From NCBI GenBank assembly GCA_958296035.1, contig OY282431.1:926001-990000 (forward strand): a DNA stretch of 64,000 nt. Direction: 5' to 3'. Below, piece after piece: positions 47,337 to 56,915 of this stretch. The notes under the pieces were generated by a model. The model was not told the origin of the DNA. It was given only the letters and a program-made list of their open reading frames with translations, and searched no databases. The DNA comes from Paracoccaceae bacterium (GTDB taxonomy: Bacteria; Pseudomonadota; Alphaproteobacteria; Rhodobacterales; Rhodobacteraceae). Within the stretch, counting starts at the first letter, position 1; each line of letters begins with the position of its first letter. The translations under genes were made by a program, and so were the position numbers.

Positions 47337-49359
47337 GAGAACTAAGGTGGTTCGGACCGACAAACCGATTGACAGCGCATCCAGCGTGCCAGACCTTCAG
47401 CTTGAGGCTGACGAGCAGACAATTCCGCACCTGCTCGCCAGAAATGCCCGTATCCACTCGGAACGCATCGCATATCGGGAAAAGGAATTCGGGATTTGGC
47501 AGTCATGGAGCTGGAACGATGTCGCAGAGGAAGTCGAAGCACTGGCGCTTGGTCTGATCAACCTGGGCCTTGAAGAAGGAGACCATGTCGCTATTGCGGG
47601 CAGAAACCGGCCGCATCTCTACTGGGCGTTTGTTGCCGTGCAGTCGGCGGGAGGTATTCCGGTACCGATTTATCAGGACGCGGTGGGCGACGAGATCGCC
47701 TATGTGCTGCGGCATTGCGAGGCCAGCTATCTGATTGCCGGTGATCAGGAGCAGGTCGACAAAGTTCTGGAACAGCTGGGCGATAGGAGTACGCTCAAGC
47801 AACTGATTTATCTCGACCCGCGGGGTATGCGTCGGTACGACCCGGGCCGACTGCACGCCTTCAAGGATATTCAGGAGGCAGGACGAGAGGGTCGCCACCA
47901 ACTGGCTGGCGAACTGGCGAAAAGACGGGGCAAAGTAAACGGTAACACGGCATGTGTTATGCTCTATACTTCAGGTACGACCGGATTCCCGAAGGGTGTT
48001 GTCCTGACCCACCACAACATCATCACGGCATCAAGGGCATCCTGTGAATTCGATTCCTTGACCCACAGAGAATCAGTACTTGCCTACCTGCCAATGGCCT
48101 GGGTTGGCGATTTCATCTTTTCCATCGGCCAGGGTTACTGGGCAGGGTTTTGCGTCAACTGTCCGGAATCTGCAGAAACGATGATGACCGATCTGCGCGA
48201 GATCGGACCGACATATTTCTTTGCACCACCTCGCATCTTCGAGGCCATGCTTACAAGCGTCATGATCAGAATGGAAGATGCCGGTCGATTCAAGCGACGC
48301 ATGTTTGACTATTTCATGGACCATGCCCGCAAGTTCGGCGTGGCACTGTTGACCAGGCACCAGGTCACAATCTGGAATCGCTTGAAATATATGGTCGGCG
48401 AGTTTCTCGTATATGGGCCGCTCCGCAATATTCTCGGGTTGTCGAGGATACGCGTTGGCTACACGGCAGGAGAGGCCATAGGGCCGGATATCTTTGATTT
48501 CTATCGGTCGCTCGGCATCAATCTCAAGCAGCTCTACGGCCAGACCGAGGCATCGGTATTCATTACCCAGCAGCCAGATGGCCAGGTTGACGCAGAAACA
48601 GTCGGTGTCCCCAGCCCCGGCGTTGAAGTGCGCATCGACGATTCCGGTGAAGTCCTCTATCGGTCAGAAGGAGCCTTTCTCGAATACTACCGGAATCCAG
48701 ATGCGACGAGTTCGACCAAGGGTGCCGACGGCTGGGTTTCTACCGGAGATGCCGGATACTTCGACGAACGCACCGGACATCTGAAAATCATCGACCGTGC
48801 CAAAGACGTCGGAAAAACAGCGAGCGGCGCGCTGTTTGCGCCGAAATATGTGGAAAACAAGCTAAAGTTCCATGCCGACATCCTCGAGGTTGTCCTTTTC
48901 GGTAACAAGCGCGAGTACTGTACGGCCATTGTCAACATTGATCTCGAGGCGGTGAGCAATTGGGCCGAGCGAAACGGTATTACTTACGGTTCGTACCAAG
49001 AGCTAGCCGGGCATCCCGGGGTCTGCACAAGAATCCGAGGCTTCATTGAGAAAACCAATGCGGAACTGGCAAGCGATCCGGCACTTGGAGGATGCCAAAT
49101 CCGGAAGTTTCTTGTTCTTCACAAAGAACTTGATGCAGATGATGGTGAACTGACACGTACACGAAAGGTGAGACGCCGAATTGTCGAGGACAAGTATCAC
49201 GATCTGGTATCAGCACTCTATGCGAGCCACGAGTCGATTACAACGACGACTGAAGTAACCTATGAAGACGGCCGCAAGGGATCGATCAGCGCGACAATTC
49301 CAATCCACGACGTGAAGATACTGCCGGCAACGCAAGGAGCCGGGGCGAAAGCTGCATAA
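47317..49359 (+). CDS. Long-chain acyl-CoA synthetase (AMP-forming)
   Basis: Adenylating enzyme of 680 residues that activates a carboxylic acid to its CoA thioester. The P-loop motif YTSGTTGFPKG is at residues 217-227, the adenylate motif YGQTEASVF follows, and the hinge STGDAGYFDERTGHLKIIDR is intact. Size and the inserted helices resemble the FadD15/ACSL group rather than acetyl-CoA synthetase. It overlaps the formate dehydrogenase end by 20 bases and its stop shares a base with the ATG of livG (TAATG), so it heads the Liv cassette. A role in trapping the imported acid as CoA ester is a reasonable inference. Confidence 0.9.
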   Translation: MNPPLPERTKVVRTDKPIDSASSVPDLQLEADEQTIPHLLARNARIHSERIAYREKEFGIWQSWSWNDVAEEVEALALGLINLGLEEGDHVAIAGRNRPHLYWAFVAVQSAGGIPVPIYQDAVGDEIAYVLRHCEASYLIAGDQEQVDKVLEQLGDRSTLKQLIYLDPRGMRRYDPGRLHAFKDIQEAGREGRHQLAGELAKRRGKVNGNTACVMLYTSGTTGFPKGVVLTHHNIITASRASCEFDSLTHRESVLAYLPMAWVGDFIFSIGQGYWAGFCVNCPESAETMMTDLREIGPTYFFAPPRIFEAMLTSVMIRMEDAGRFKRRMFDYFMDHARKFGVALLTRHQVTIWNRLKYMVGEFLVYGPLRNILGLSRIRVGYTAGEAIGPDIFDFYRSLGINLKQLYGQTEASVFITQQPDGQVDAETVGVPSPGVEVRIDDSGEVLYRSEGAFLEYYRNPDATSSTKGADGWVSTGDAGYFDERTGHLKIIDRAKDVGKTASGALFAPKYVENKLKFHADILEVVLFGNKREYCTAIVNIDLEAVSNWAERNGITYGSYQELAGHPGVCTRIRGFIEKTNAELASDPALGGCQIRKFLVLHKELDADDGELTRTRKVRRRIVEDKYHDLVSALYASHESITTTTEVTYEDGRKGSISATIPIHDVKILPATQGAGAKAA

Positions 49360-50186
49360 TGGTTGCGGGCACGAACAGGCAAGAGTCAACCCCCGATGCG
49401 AGAGTGCCGGGTGAGGTCGACCAAATGCTGATGGAGGTCAGAGGTGTGAGCCTGCGCTTTGGCGGCGTGGTTGCCCTGGATGACGTGTCGTTCGATATCG
49501 CCAAAGGAGAAATCCGGGCTATAATCGGACCCAATGGAGCCGGCAAATCGTCAATGCTTAACGTCATCAATGGCTTCTATAGGCCGCAGCAGGGCGACAT
49601 CTGGTACCGCGGTCAAAAGCGAGAATCAGGGAAACCCCATAAAATAGCCGGAGAGGGCATTGCCCGCACGTTTCAGAACATAGCGTTGTTCGAGGGGATG
49701 TCGGCGCTCGACAACATCATGTGCGGCCGCCTAACTCTGGTTAGGTCGGGTTTCTGGAAGCAGTTACTCTGGTGGGGGCCTGCCGAGCGTGAGGAATTCG
49801 AGCACCGTGAACGAGTCGAACACATAATCGACTTTCTTGAGATTCAGGCCATACGCAAGACTCCGGTCGGGCAGCTGCCGTACGGGCTGCAGAAACGGGT
49901 GGAGCTGGGCCGGGCGCTTGCCTCCGAGCCCACCCTCCTCTTGCTCGACGAGCCAATGGCAGGAATGAACAATGAGGAAAAGGAGGACATGTGCAGATTT
50001 GTACTCGACGTAAATGAAGAACTCGGAACCACGATCGTTCTTATCGAGCACGACATGGGTGTCGTTATGGATATCGCTGACCGAGTGGTTGTCATGGATC
50101 ACGGACAATTGATCGCCGACGGAATTCCCGCAGAAATCATGCACAACCAAGATGTAATCGACGCCTATCTGGGCGTTGCCCACTGA
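49359..50186 (+). CDS. livG: Liv-type ABC transporter ATPase (LivG)
   Basis: ATPase of 275 residues. A 24-residue N-terminal extension precedes the core. Walker A is GPNGAGKSS, the Q-loop GIARTFQNIALFEGM, signature LPYGLQKRVELGRAL (the YGxQ variant common in LivG), Walker B LLLLDEPMAG, switch LIEHDM. The start ATG overlaps the previous stop. The extension and the KQLLWWGPAEREEFEHRERV insert are as in related acid-uptake cassettes rather than in the first liv operon of this window, from which it clearly differs. Confidence 0.93.
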   Translation: MVAGTNRQESTPDARVPGEVDQMLMEVRGVSLRFGGVVALDDVSFDIAKGEIRAIIGPNGAGKSSMLNVINGFYRPQQGDIWYRGQKRESGKPHKIAGEGIARTFQNIALFEGMSALDNIMCGRLTLVRSGFWKQLLWWGPAEREEFEHRERVEHIIDFLEIQAIRKTPVGQLPYGLQKRVELGRALASEPTLLLLDEPMAGMNNEEKEDMCRFVLDVNEELGTTIVLIEHDMGVVMDIADRVVVMDHGQLIADGIPAEIMHNQDVIDAYLGVAH

Positions 50187-50198
50187 GAGGGCGAGACA

Positions 50199-51182
50199 TT
50201 GCAGCAGCTCCTTTATGCCGCCGAAGTTTCGCTCAATGGCCTGACAACCGGCGTTCTCTATTCGCTTGTTGCTCTGGGTTACGTTCTGATTTTCAAATCG
50301 TCGGGAGTTTTCAATTATTCCCAAGGTGTCATGGTCCTCTTCGCGGCCCTTACGCTGGTCGGGCTGCAGCGGGGACAAGTGCCGTTTGCACACCTGTGGA
50401 CTGCCATGTTTGGCACCCACACCTACTTCTTCGGATGGACTCTGGCACCTGCAATAGCCGTTATCCTGACCCTGGGAATAATGGTTCTGCTGGCGATTCT
50501 GGTCGAAAGATTGATTCTCAAACATCTGGTCAACCAACATCCGATCATCCTGTTCATGGCAACAATTGGTCTCGCTTATTTCATTGAAGGATTTGGCGAC
50601 TTATTGTGGGGTTCCGAGGTCAAGAAGCTCGACATTGGCTTACCGGTAGGAATCTCGGAAACTGTCGAGGCGTGGACTGCCGAGTGGTTCGGGTACGGAT
50701 TCTTTATCGACCGACTGGACCTGTTTGCCGGGTTGGTTGCAGCCGTTCTGGTGGGCCTGCTCACCCTGCTCCTGCGCTACTCCCAGCTTGGGCGCACGCT
50801 GCGAGCAGTAGCCGATGATCACCAAGCGGCCCTTTCCGTGGGAATCTCATTGCGACTCGTATGGGTATTCGTTTGGTCTGCAGCAGGATTTGTGGCTCTG
50901 GTGGCCGGCATTATGTGGGGCGCAAAGTCGGGCGTTCAGTTTTCGCTGTCGCTGATTGCCCTCAAAGCACTCCCTGTTCTCATGCTGGGTGGATTTACAT
51001 CGATTCGAGGTGCCATTGTCGGTGGCCTGATCATTGGCGTCGGCGAAAAGCTATTCGATTTTCTTGCCGGTCCAATAATTGGCGGTGCCACCGAGAACTG
51101 GTTCGCCTATGTCCTGGCCCTGGCATTCTTGATGTTCAGGCCCCAGGGCCTGTTCGGCGAAAAGATAATCGAAAGGGTATAA
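50199..51182 (+). CDS. livH: Liv-type ABC transporter permease (LivH)
   Basis: Permease of 327 residues, eight hydrophobic segments. LNGLTTGVLYSLVALGYVLI and SSGVFNYSQGVMVLFAA are LivH hallmarks, and LRAVADDHQAALSVGISLRL is the coupling loop. The start is TTG at 50199 with GAGGGCGAG upstream, 12 bases after livG. C terminus MFRPQGLFGEKIIERV is canonical. Confidence 0.93.
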   Translation: MQQLLYAAEVSLNGLTTGVLYSLVALGYVLIFKSSGVFNYSQGVMVLFAALTLVGLQRGQVPFAHLWTAMFGTHTYFFGWTLAPAIAVILTLGIMVLLAILVERLILKHLVNQHPIILFMATIGLAYFIEGFGDLLWGSEVKKLDIGLPVGISETVEAWTAEWFGYGFFIDRLDLFAGLVAAVLVGLLTLLLRYSQLGRTLRAVADDHQAALSVGISLRLVWVFVWSAAGFVALVAGIMWGAKSGVQFSLSLIALKALPVLMLGGFTSIRGAIVGGLIIGVGEKLFDFLAGPIIGGATENWFAYVLALAFLMFRPQGLFGEKIIERV

Positions 51183-51187
51183 CCGGC

Positions 51188-52264
51188 ATGTTCTACCGTG
51201 AGGTCGGCGACTACAAGACAACCTACGCCGACGACAGCCAGACCTTTCCCATCCGCTTCGACCGACTGCGATACTTTTTCGTACTGTTCGTGGCCATCGC
51301 AATTGTTCCGCTCTGGATCGATGATTACTGGTCCAACGCTGTGCTGGTGCCATTTCTCGTATGGTCGGTTGCGGCCATCGGACTCAACATCCTGACTGGC
51401 TATTGTGGTCAGATTTCGCTGGGAACCGGTGGTTTCATGGCTGTTGGTGCCTTTGCCTGCTACAAGTTGATGACGCAGTTTCCGGAGTTGAACATTGTGT
51501 TTTGCATCCTCGCCTCGGGGATTGTGACTTCTGCGGTGGGAATCGTGTTCGGGTTGCCATCCCTTCGGATCAAGGGGTTTTACCTGGCTGTAGCGACACT
51601 GGCTGCCCAGTTTTTCCTGGTGTGGTTGTTCAACAAGGTTCCGTGGTTCTACAACTACTCATTCAGCGGGCAGATCACGGCACCTGAACGAACGGTATTC
51701 GGGTTGCCCGTTACCGGTCCCAATGTTGAACCCTGGGCACAGTACCTGATATGCTTGGCATTCGTATTCGTTCTCGCATGGGGGGCGCGCAATCTGACCC
51801 GCGGGGCATTGGGACGCAAATGGATGGCAATTCGGGACATGGACATCGCGGCCGAAATCATCGGAGTTGATCCGCTAAGGGCTAAACTGTCTGCATTTGC
51901 GATTTCTTCCTTCTATGTCGGAGTTGCTGGTGCCTTGTACTTTGCGGTCTATCTGGGAGCGGTTGAGGCAACTGAGGCATTTGGCATCAACCAGTCTTTT
52001 CTCGTACTGTTCATGATCATCATTGGAGGTCTCGGGTCAATATTCGGCGCGCTGATTGGTGCCGCATTTATGGTATTGATGCCAATCGTTCTGAAGAATA
52101 TACTTACCGGTGGATTGAATTGGGAGCCTTCACTGGCAACACATGTCGAGTTCATGCTTGTAGGGTGCCTGATCATGGTATTTCTAATCGCCGAACCGCA
52201 CGGGATTTCCCAACTCTGGAATATAGCTAAACAGAAGCTTCGACTTTGGCCTTTCCCGCATTAA
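51188..52264 (+). CDS. livM: Liv-type ABC transporter permease (LivM)
   Basis: Permease of 358 residues. NILTGYCGQISLGTGGFMAV is the diagnostic helix pair, LPSLRIKGFYLAVATLAAQF the following motif, and IRDMDIAAEIIGVDPLRAKL the coupling loop. The ATG at 51188 has AAAGGG upstream and lies 5 bases after livH; the open frame before it is only a shadow of livH. The C-terminal helix ends ISQLWNIAKQKLRLWPFPH. Confidence 0.93.
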   Translation: MFYREVGDYKTTYADDSQTFPIRFDRLRYFFVLFVAIAIVPLWIDDYWSNAVLVPFLVWSVAAIGLNILTGYCGQISLGTGGFMAVGAFACYKLMTQFPELNIVFCILASGIVTSAVGIVFGLPSLRIKGFYLAVATLAAQFFLVWLFNKVPWFYNYSFSGQITAPERTVFGLPVTGPNVEPWAQYLICLAFVFVLAWGARNLTRGALGRKWMAIRDMDIAAEIIGVDPLRAKLSAFAISSFYVGVAGALYFAVYLGAVEATEAFGINQSFLVLFMIIIGGLGSIFGALIGAAFMVLMPIVLKNILTGGLNWEPSLATHVEFMLVGCLIMVFLIAEPHGISQLWNIAKQKLRLWPFPH

Positions 52265-52314
52265 CTGGCGTGCCGTAGACAACTGGCCGGCAACAGAAAG
52301 AGGAACGAAAAGAA

Positions 52315-53604
52315 ATGAAATGCGCAAGATTAACAGTTTTCGCAGCACTATTTGCGGCTCTTACAGCACCTGCAGCCATGGCTGAACTGGTGCTGCCGTG
52401 GCTGTCCTACCGGACTGGACCATACTCACCAGGCGGCATTCCCACCGGAGATGGATTTGCTGACTATCTAACGCTGATCAATGAAAGGGACGGCGGCGTA
52501 GGCGGCGAACTCATCAGAGTCGTCCAATGTGAAACGGGATACAACACCGCTAGGGGCGTCGAATGCTACGAGCAAACAAAGGGAGAGAATCCCCTTGTCT
52601 ACCAGCCTTTGTCCACCGGAATCACATATCAGCTGATTCCCAAGGCCACGGCTGACAAGATCCCGGTTCATTCGATGGGGTATGGGCGAACCGCTGCCGC
52701 AGACGGGACGGTTTTCGAGTATGTGTTCAACTATCCGGCCAATTACTGGGATGGTGCATCAATCGCCGTAAATCACATGCTGGATCTTAATGACGGTAGT
52801 ATTGAAGGCAAGAAAATCGCACTCGTTTACCATAACTCTGCCTACGGCAAGGAACCGATACGGACCTTGGAGGAACTCTCCAAGAAGCACGGCTACTCCC
52901 TTTCGCTGTACCCTGTTGATGCGCCCGGGCAGGAGCAGAAGTCACAGTGGTTGGACATCCGGCGCGAGCAACCCGACTACGTGCTGCTCTGGGGTTGGGG
53001 CGTGATGAACGCCACGGCAATTACCGAGGCTGCCAACATCAGGTTCCCGATGGAGAACTTTATCGGCATTTGGTGGTCAGGGTCCGAGAATGATGTGCTC
53101 CCGGTTGGTGAAAGGGCGCACGGTTACAAGGCATTATCGTTGAACGGCAATGGAACCGACTACCCTCTCTATGACGATCTGAAGGAGTATGTCTACGACC
53201 CGGAGAAGTTCTCCGGTGATGGCTCCAGTATTGGAACCGTTTTGTACAATCGCGGCATGTATGGCGCCCTTCTAACCGCCGAAGCCATTCGAAAGGCGCA
53301 GGAAATACACGGTGTTTCCAACATAACGTCCGTGATGATGCGCGATGGCATGGAGAACCTTGTCATAACAGAAGAAACCATGGCCGGATTGGGCCTGCCC
53401 AATTTTGGCCCAGCCTTTGAGGTCACATGTGAGAACCATGGTGGCCCGGGAATCGGCTGGGTGTCGCAGTGGGACGCACATGCCAAGGAATGGAACTTCA
53501 TTACCGACCGCATACTTCCAGACAAGGAAGTCATAAATGCACTGGTGGCTGAGGCTTCAGCTCAGTATGCCGAAGAGCAGGGCATCGCTCGACGCTGCCA
53601 ATAG
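52315..53604 (+). CDS. livK: Liv-type ABC transporter substrate-binding protein
   Basis: Periplasmic binding protein of 429 residues. The Sec leader is short (TVFAALFAALTAPAAMA-EL). The mature protein has LSYRTGPYSPGGIPTGDGFA and VVQCETGYNTARGVECYEQT, a form seen in binding proteins of the aromatic/aliphatic acid class rather than leucine receptors, with several tryptophans near the pocket (LLWGWG, IGIWWSG). An AAGAGGAACG stretch precedes the ATG. Here the receptor is fourth, not first, in the operon. Confidence 0.92.
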   Translation: MKCARLTVFAALFAALTAPAAMAELVLPWLSYRTGPYSPGGIPTGDGFADYLTLINERDGGVGGELIRVVQCETGYNTARGVECYEQTKGENPLVYQPLSTGITYQLIPKATADKIPVHSMGYGRTAAADGTVFEYVFNYPANYWDGASIAVNHMLDLNDGSIEGKKIALVYHNSAYGKEPIRTLEELSKKHGYSLSLYPVDAPGQEQKSQWLDIRREQPDYVLLWGWGVMNATAITEAANIRFPMENFIGIWWSGSENDVLPVGERAHGYKALSLNGNGTDYPLYDDLKEYVYDPEKFSGDGSSIGTVLYNRGMYGALLTAEAIRKAQEIHGVSNITSVMMRDGMENLVITEETMAGLGLPNFGPAFEVTCENHGGPGIGWVSQWDAHAKEWNFITDRILPDKEVINALVAEASAQYAEEQGIARRCQ

Positions 53605-53632
53605 GCAGCAATGTGTTTTCCGATAAACGGAA

Positions 53633-54496
53633 ATGCGAGCGGACCGGCAAGACGGCTTACCGACTATGAAAATCAGAGACAGTAGCGCCATTGGGGAGAC
53701 GCTGCTGTCAGTCAACAATATTGAGGTAATCTACAATCACGTAATATTGGTGCTTAAGGGAGTCAGTCTTGTTGTATGCGAAGGCGGCATCACGGCCTTG
53801 CTTGGCGGCAACGGAGCGGGCAAGACGACAACGCTCAAGGCCATTTCCAACTTGCTCAAATCTGAAAGGGGCGAAGTAACCAAAGGGTCGATTCTGTACC
53901 GCGGACAGACTATTCAGGATTTGAGCCCGGCCGAACTGGTCCGCCGCGGCGTCATACAGGTCATGGAAGGACGTCACTGCTTCGAACATCTGACAATCGA
54001 GGAGAACCTCCTGACCGGAGCCTATACACGCAAGGACACGAAAGCCGAAATCAGGAATGATCTTGAGTTAGTATACGGATATTTCCCGAGGCTGAAGGAG
54101 AGGCGGCGCGCACAGGCCGGCTACACTTCGGGAGGTGAACAGCAAATGTGCGCGATCGGGCGAGCATTGATGTCCAGGCCCGAGACAATTCTGCTTGATG
54201 AACCCTCGATGGGACTTGCCCCCCAGTTGGTTGAGGAAATATTCACAATCCTGCGAAATCTGAACGAGCAGGAAGGGGTGAGCTTTCTGCTCGCCGAGCA
54301 GAATACAAACATGGCCCTGCAATATGCTCACACAGGATACATTCTCGAATCAGGTCGAATCGTTATGGATGGTTCCGCCAAAGAACTACGGGAAAATCCT
54401 GATATCAAGGAGTTTTACCTTGGCATGTCGGAGTCGGGCCGCAAGTCTTTCCGCAATGTGCGGAGTTATCGCCGGCGCAAGCGATGGCTGCGGTGA
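53633..54496 (+). CDS. livF: Liv-type ABC transporter ATPase (LivF)
   Basis: ATPase of 287 residues, with about 25 extra residues at both ends compared with a standard LivF. Walker A is reduced to GGNGAGKTT (GG instead of GP), the Q-loop is VIQVMEGRHCFEHLTI (LivF type), the signature TSGGEQQMCAIGRAL and Walker B ILLDEPSMGL. The C-terminal tail ends in a basic RSYRRRKRWLR stretch. ATG at 53633 is listed; ATG at 53666 is an alternative. The last 13 bases overlap the next small gene. Confidence 0.92.
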   Translation: MRADRQDGLPTMKIRDSSAIGETLLSVNNIEVIYNHVILVLKGVSLVVCEGGITALLGGNGAGKTTTLKAISNLLKSERGEVTKGSILYRGQTIQDLSPAELVRRGVIQVMEGRHCFEHLTIEENLLTGAYTRKDTKAEIRNDLELVYGYFPRLKERRRAQAGYTSGGEQQMCAIGRALMSRPETILLDEPSMGLAPQLVEEIFTILRNLNEQEGVSFLLAEQNTNMALQYAHTGYILESGRIVMDGSAKELRENPDIKEFYLGMSESGRKSFRNVRSYRRRKRWLR

Positions 54497-54792
54497 GCTC
54501 TGGCGACAGGGTCAATTGTCGAACGCCGACACCGGGCAAGAAAGGTACAACCCGCATTCCGAAATGGAAGTTCGACCTGATTCGTGAGTGTATACTAGCC
54601 GAGTTGCGTGAGGGTGACGTTCCCTTTGTGCAACTGAGAACCAGGGTCGCCAGCCGTGTGCCGGCCAAGGTCCATGACCGTCTTGGGTCGATTGGTTGGC
54701 AGGTAACCACGGTTAAACTGGAACTGAAATGCCGTCGGGAGTTGTTTCGGCGCCATGGAAAGGGCCCACAAATCTTGACAATGCGAGAATAG
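54484..54792 (+). CDS. Small DUF6958-like protein
   Basis: A 102-residue basic protein. The centre, PGKKGTTRIPKWKFDLIREC followed by ILAELREGDVPF, and RLGSIGWQVTTVKLELKCR near the end resemble DUF6958-type proteins found in many bacteria; function unknown. It overlaps the end of livF by 13 bases and ends 5 bases before the PaaK-like gene, so it is translated as part of the cassette. The helical pattern and charge would suit a small DNA- or protein-binding factor, which is speculation. A GTG at 54493 would be an alternative start. Confidence 0.65.
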   Translation: MAAVSSGDRVNCRTPTPGKKGTTRIPKWKFDLIRECILAELREGDVPFVQLRTRVASRVPAKVHDRLGSIGWQVTTVKLELKCRRELFRRHGKGPQILTMRE

Positions 54793-54797
54793 ACACG

Positions 54798-56018
54798 ATG
54801 TATTACGACGAACTCGAACTGCGTTCTGACGACGAGCGTGAATCACAAATCAAACGGGACTTGCCCAAACTGCTGGCAATGGCACAAAAGAAAGTGCCGG
54901 CCTACGCCAGGTTGCTTGATGGTCTGGAGCCAGGCGACATAAAATCCCGATCAGACCTTCGCTATTTGCCGCTACTGCGCAAGTCCGAATTCGGCAAGGC
55001 CCAGTCTCACAAGCCTCCACTGGGGGGTCTCTCTGTAGGCAAGGTCGCCGATTTCGACTATGTGTTTCAGTCACCGGGCCCGCTTTACGAGGTTGGTTCC
55101 CTCAAACGTGACTGGTGGAGAATCGGGAGATTTCTTTTTGGCTGCGGGATAGGTTCCAGGGACATTGTCCAGAACTGCTTTTCCTACCATTTGACACCGG
55201 CAGGGCACATGTTCGAGAACGGCGCACGAGCCGTCGGTGCAACTGTGTTTCCGGCTGGAACTGGCAACACGGACCTCCAGGTCCGGGCTGCGGCAGATAT
55301 CGGCACTACGGTTTACGCCGGAACTCCGGATTACCTGAAAACTATTCTGGAACGGGCAAAGGAACTGAACGTAAGGCTGGACCGTATCAATAAGGCTGCT
55401 GTCAGTGCTGGTCCTCTTTTTACGTCACTGCGCGAGTGGTATCATGAGCGACTCATACTGTGCACTCAGAACTATGCGACTGCGGAGGCAGGTAATATTG
55501 CCTACGAAACGATTCCTTACCAGGGAATGATCGTAGATGAGGGTGTGCTCGTGGAAATCGTGACACCGGGAACCGCAGAACCAGTGGATGACGGGGTCAT
55601 TGGCGAGGTAGTGGTTACGGTCTTCAACGACGACTATCCATTGATCCGAATGGCAACCGGAGATCTTTCCTCTATATTGCCCGGACCTAGCGAATGTGGT
55701 CGGACCAACATGCGTATTTCCGGCTGGCGAGGCCGCGCAGATCAAACTACAAAGGTCAAGGGCCTGTTTGTCCATCCCAGTCAGATTGCCGAGTTTGTGT
55801 CCAGGCACCGCAGAATGACCAAAGCTAGAGCAATCGTTACCCGAGCCGAAGAAAGTGACGTGCTTACCGTTAAAGTCGAAGCCGAGGCTGTGGAGGAAGA
55901 TCACCTTCAGGAGCTGCTACACAGCATAATAAACCTGCGAGCTAGAATTGAGCTAGTGCCACCCGGGTCTCTACCCAATGATGGCAAGGTGATTGATGAT
56001 CAGCGAGAGCTTCAATAG
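54798..56018 (+). CDS. Phenylacetate-CoA ligase-like AMP-forming enzyme
   Basis: A 406-residue member of the PaaK family of acyl-adenylating enzymes. The N-terminal AQKKVPAYARLLDGLEPGDI and SDLRYLPLLRKSEF match the PaaK N-terminal region, and VYAGTPDYLKTILERAKEL, YATAEAGNIAYE and IRMATGDLSSILPG (the hinge motif) follow in order. The usual P-loop (S-S-G-T-G) is not clear (FQSPGPLYEVG takes its place), so nucleotide binding may be altered. Second CoA ligase of the cassette; the pair suggests two acids or two steps. Last gene of the operon. Confidence 0.85.
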   Translation: MYYDELELRSDDERESQIKRDLPKLLAMAQKKVPAYARLLDGLEPGDIKSRSDLRYLPLLRKSEFGKAQSHKPPLGGLSVGKVADFDYVFQSPGPLYEVGSLKRDWWRIGRFLFGCGIGSRDIVQNCFSYHLTPAGHMFENGARAVGATVFPAGTGNTDLQVRAAADIGTTVYAGTPDYLKTILERAKELNVRLDRINKAAVSAGPLFTSLREWYHERLILCTQNYATAEAGNIAYETIPYQGMIVDEGVLVEIVTPGTAEPVDDGVIGEVVVTVFNDDYPLIRMATGDLSSILPGPSECGRTNMRISGWRGRADQTTKVKGLFVHPSQIAEFVSRHRRMTKARAIVTRAEESDVLTVKVEAEAVEEDHLQELLHSIINLRARIELVPPGSLPNDGKVIDDQRELQ

Positions 56019-56656
56019 TGTCCGGCAACCTGGCCGTGGTCAAGCTGCCCGGCAAATGCGGGACGGGGGCCGTTGTTAAAGCAACTGTGTATTGCAGCCA
56101 GTTGGAGCGTGTGAATTAGAGCGACTCAGGGCTCCATGCGCTGTGCTTCGCTCGGTTGGGTGTTTCCGTCGACCGACCCGGCCTTGTAAACGGTGGCTAT
56201 AGACGCAACCTGCATACCGATCGCGCCTCCAAGCGGGTGCGGAGAAAAGAAAGCAATCGTGCTCAATTGTCAAAGAAGAAATCGGCCGGTCTTGGCGGGG
56301 TCTGACAATTGGCTGGCTGGCGACTCCGGATTCGCGAATATACCGTTCAGTAGAGCAAGGCCATGTCAGGTCTCAGTAATCTCTTGCCTGTGAACTGAAG
56401 ATGTGCGGCGGGCATTTTCTGACCTGATCACAATCTGTTTGTCGGCCCGAGGGACGCATTAGCGCACTGCTCAAACGACCGGAAAATCAAGCTGCCATTG
56501 GGCCCGGCTTAACCGATCCGGCGTTGGCGATGCCTGGCCAAAGGACTTCTCCTGCCTGGCCGTCAGGATGACTTTTCAGGCATATGGTCAAGATGGCAGC
56601 GAGATACAAAAGACTGCGTCAAGACCGGCGATCCTCACGGGACTGCCAGGCTGCAA
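56019..56656. other. Gap of 638 bases without a recognisable gene
   Basis: Between the PaaK-like gene and the convergent rpmJ gene. Short frames here have no protein likeness, and I see no strong terminator or repeat. Confidence 0.5.
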
Positions 56657-56782
56657 TTATCCTTGACGAGCCTTGAATCGTCGCTGCTTCTTGTTGATTA
56701 CGTAAACGCGGCCCTTCCGTCGAACCACGCGGCATTCCTGGTGCCGAGACTTAAGTGATCGAAGCGAATTCCTGACCTTCAT
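56657..56782 (-). CDS. rpmJ: Ribosomal protein L36, alternative short type
   Basis: A 41-residue basic protein starting [20 protein letters not shown] and ending RRFKARQG, which is the zinc-ligand-poor L36 type (as in YkgO) of the large ribosomal subunit. Only one cysteine (C17) and one histidine (H14) remain of the classic Cys3-His site. The ATG at 56782 has a perfect AGAGGAAAG ribosome site. In alphaproteobacteria this is often the only L36 gene. It lies 58 bases downstream of the tRNA-Val on the same strand and may be co-transcribed with it. Confidence 0.92.
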   Translation of the reverse strand: MKVRNSLRSLKSRHQECRVVRRKGRVYVINKKQRRFKARQG

Positions 56783-56840
56783 GTTACGCTTTCCTCTCGT
56801 TCCACCGTAGCAGCAAGCCTATACGGCAGTTCTTGATTCC

Positions 56841-56915
<75 letters not shown>

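Noticed and set aside
49764..50540. A 258-codon minus-strand frame opposite livG/livH
   Set aside because: Antisense shadow of two conserved genes, with no recognisable domain.
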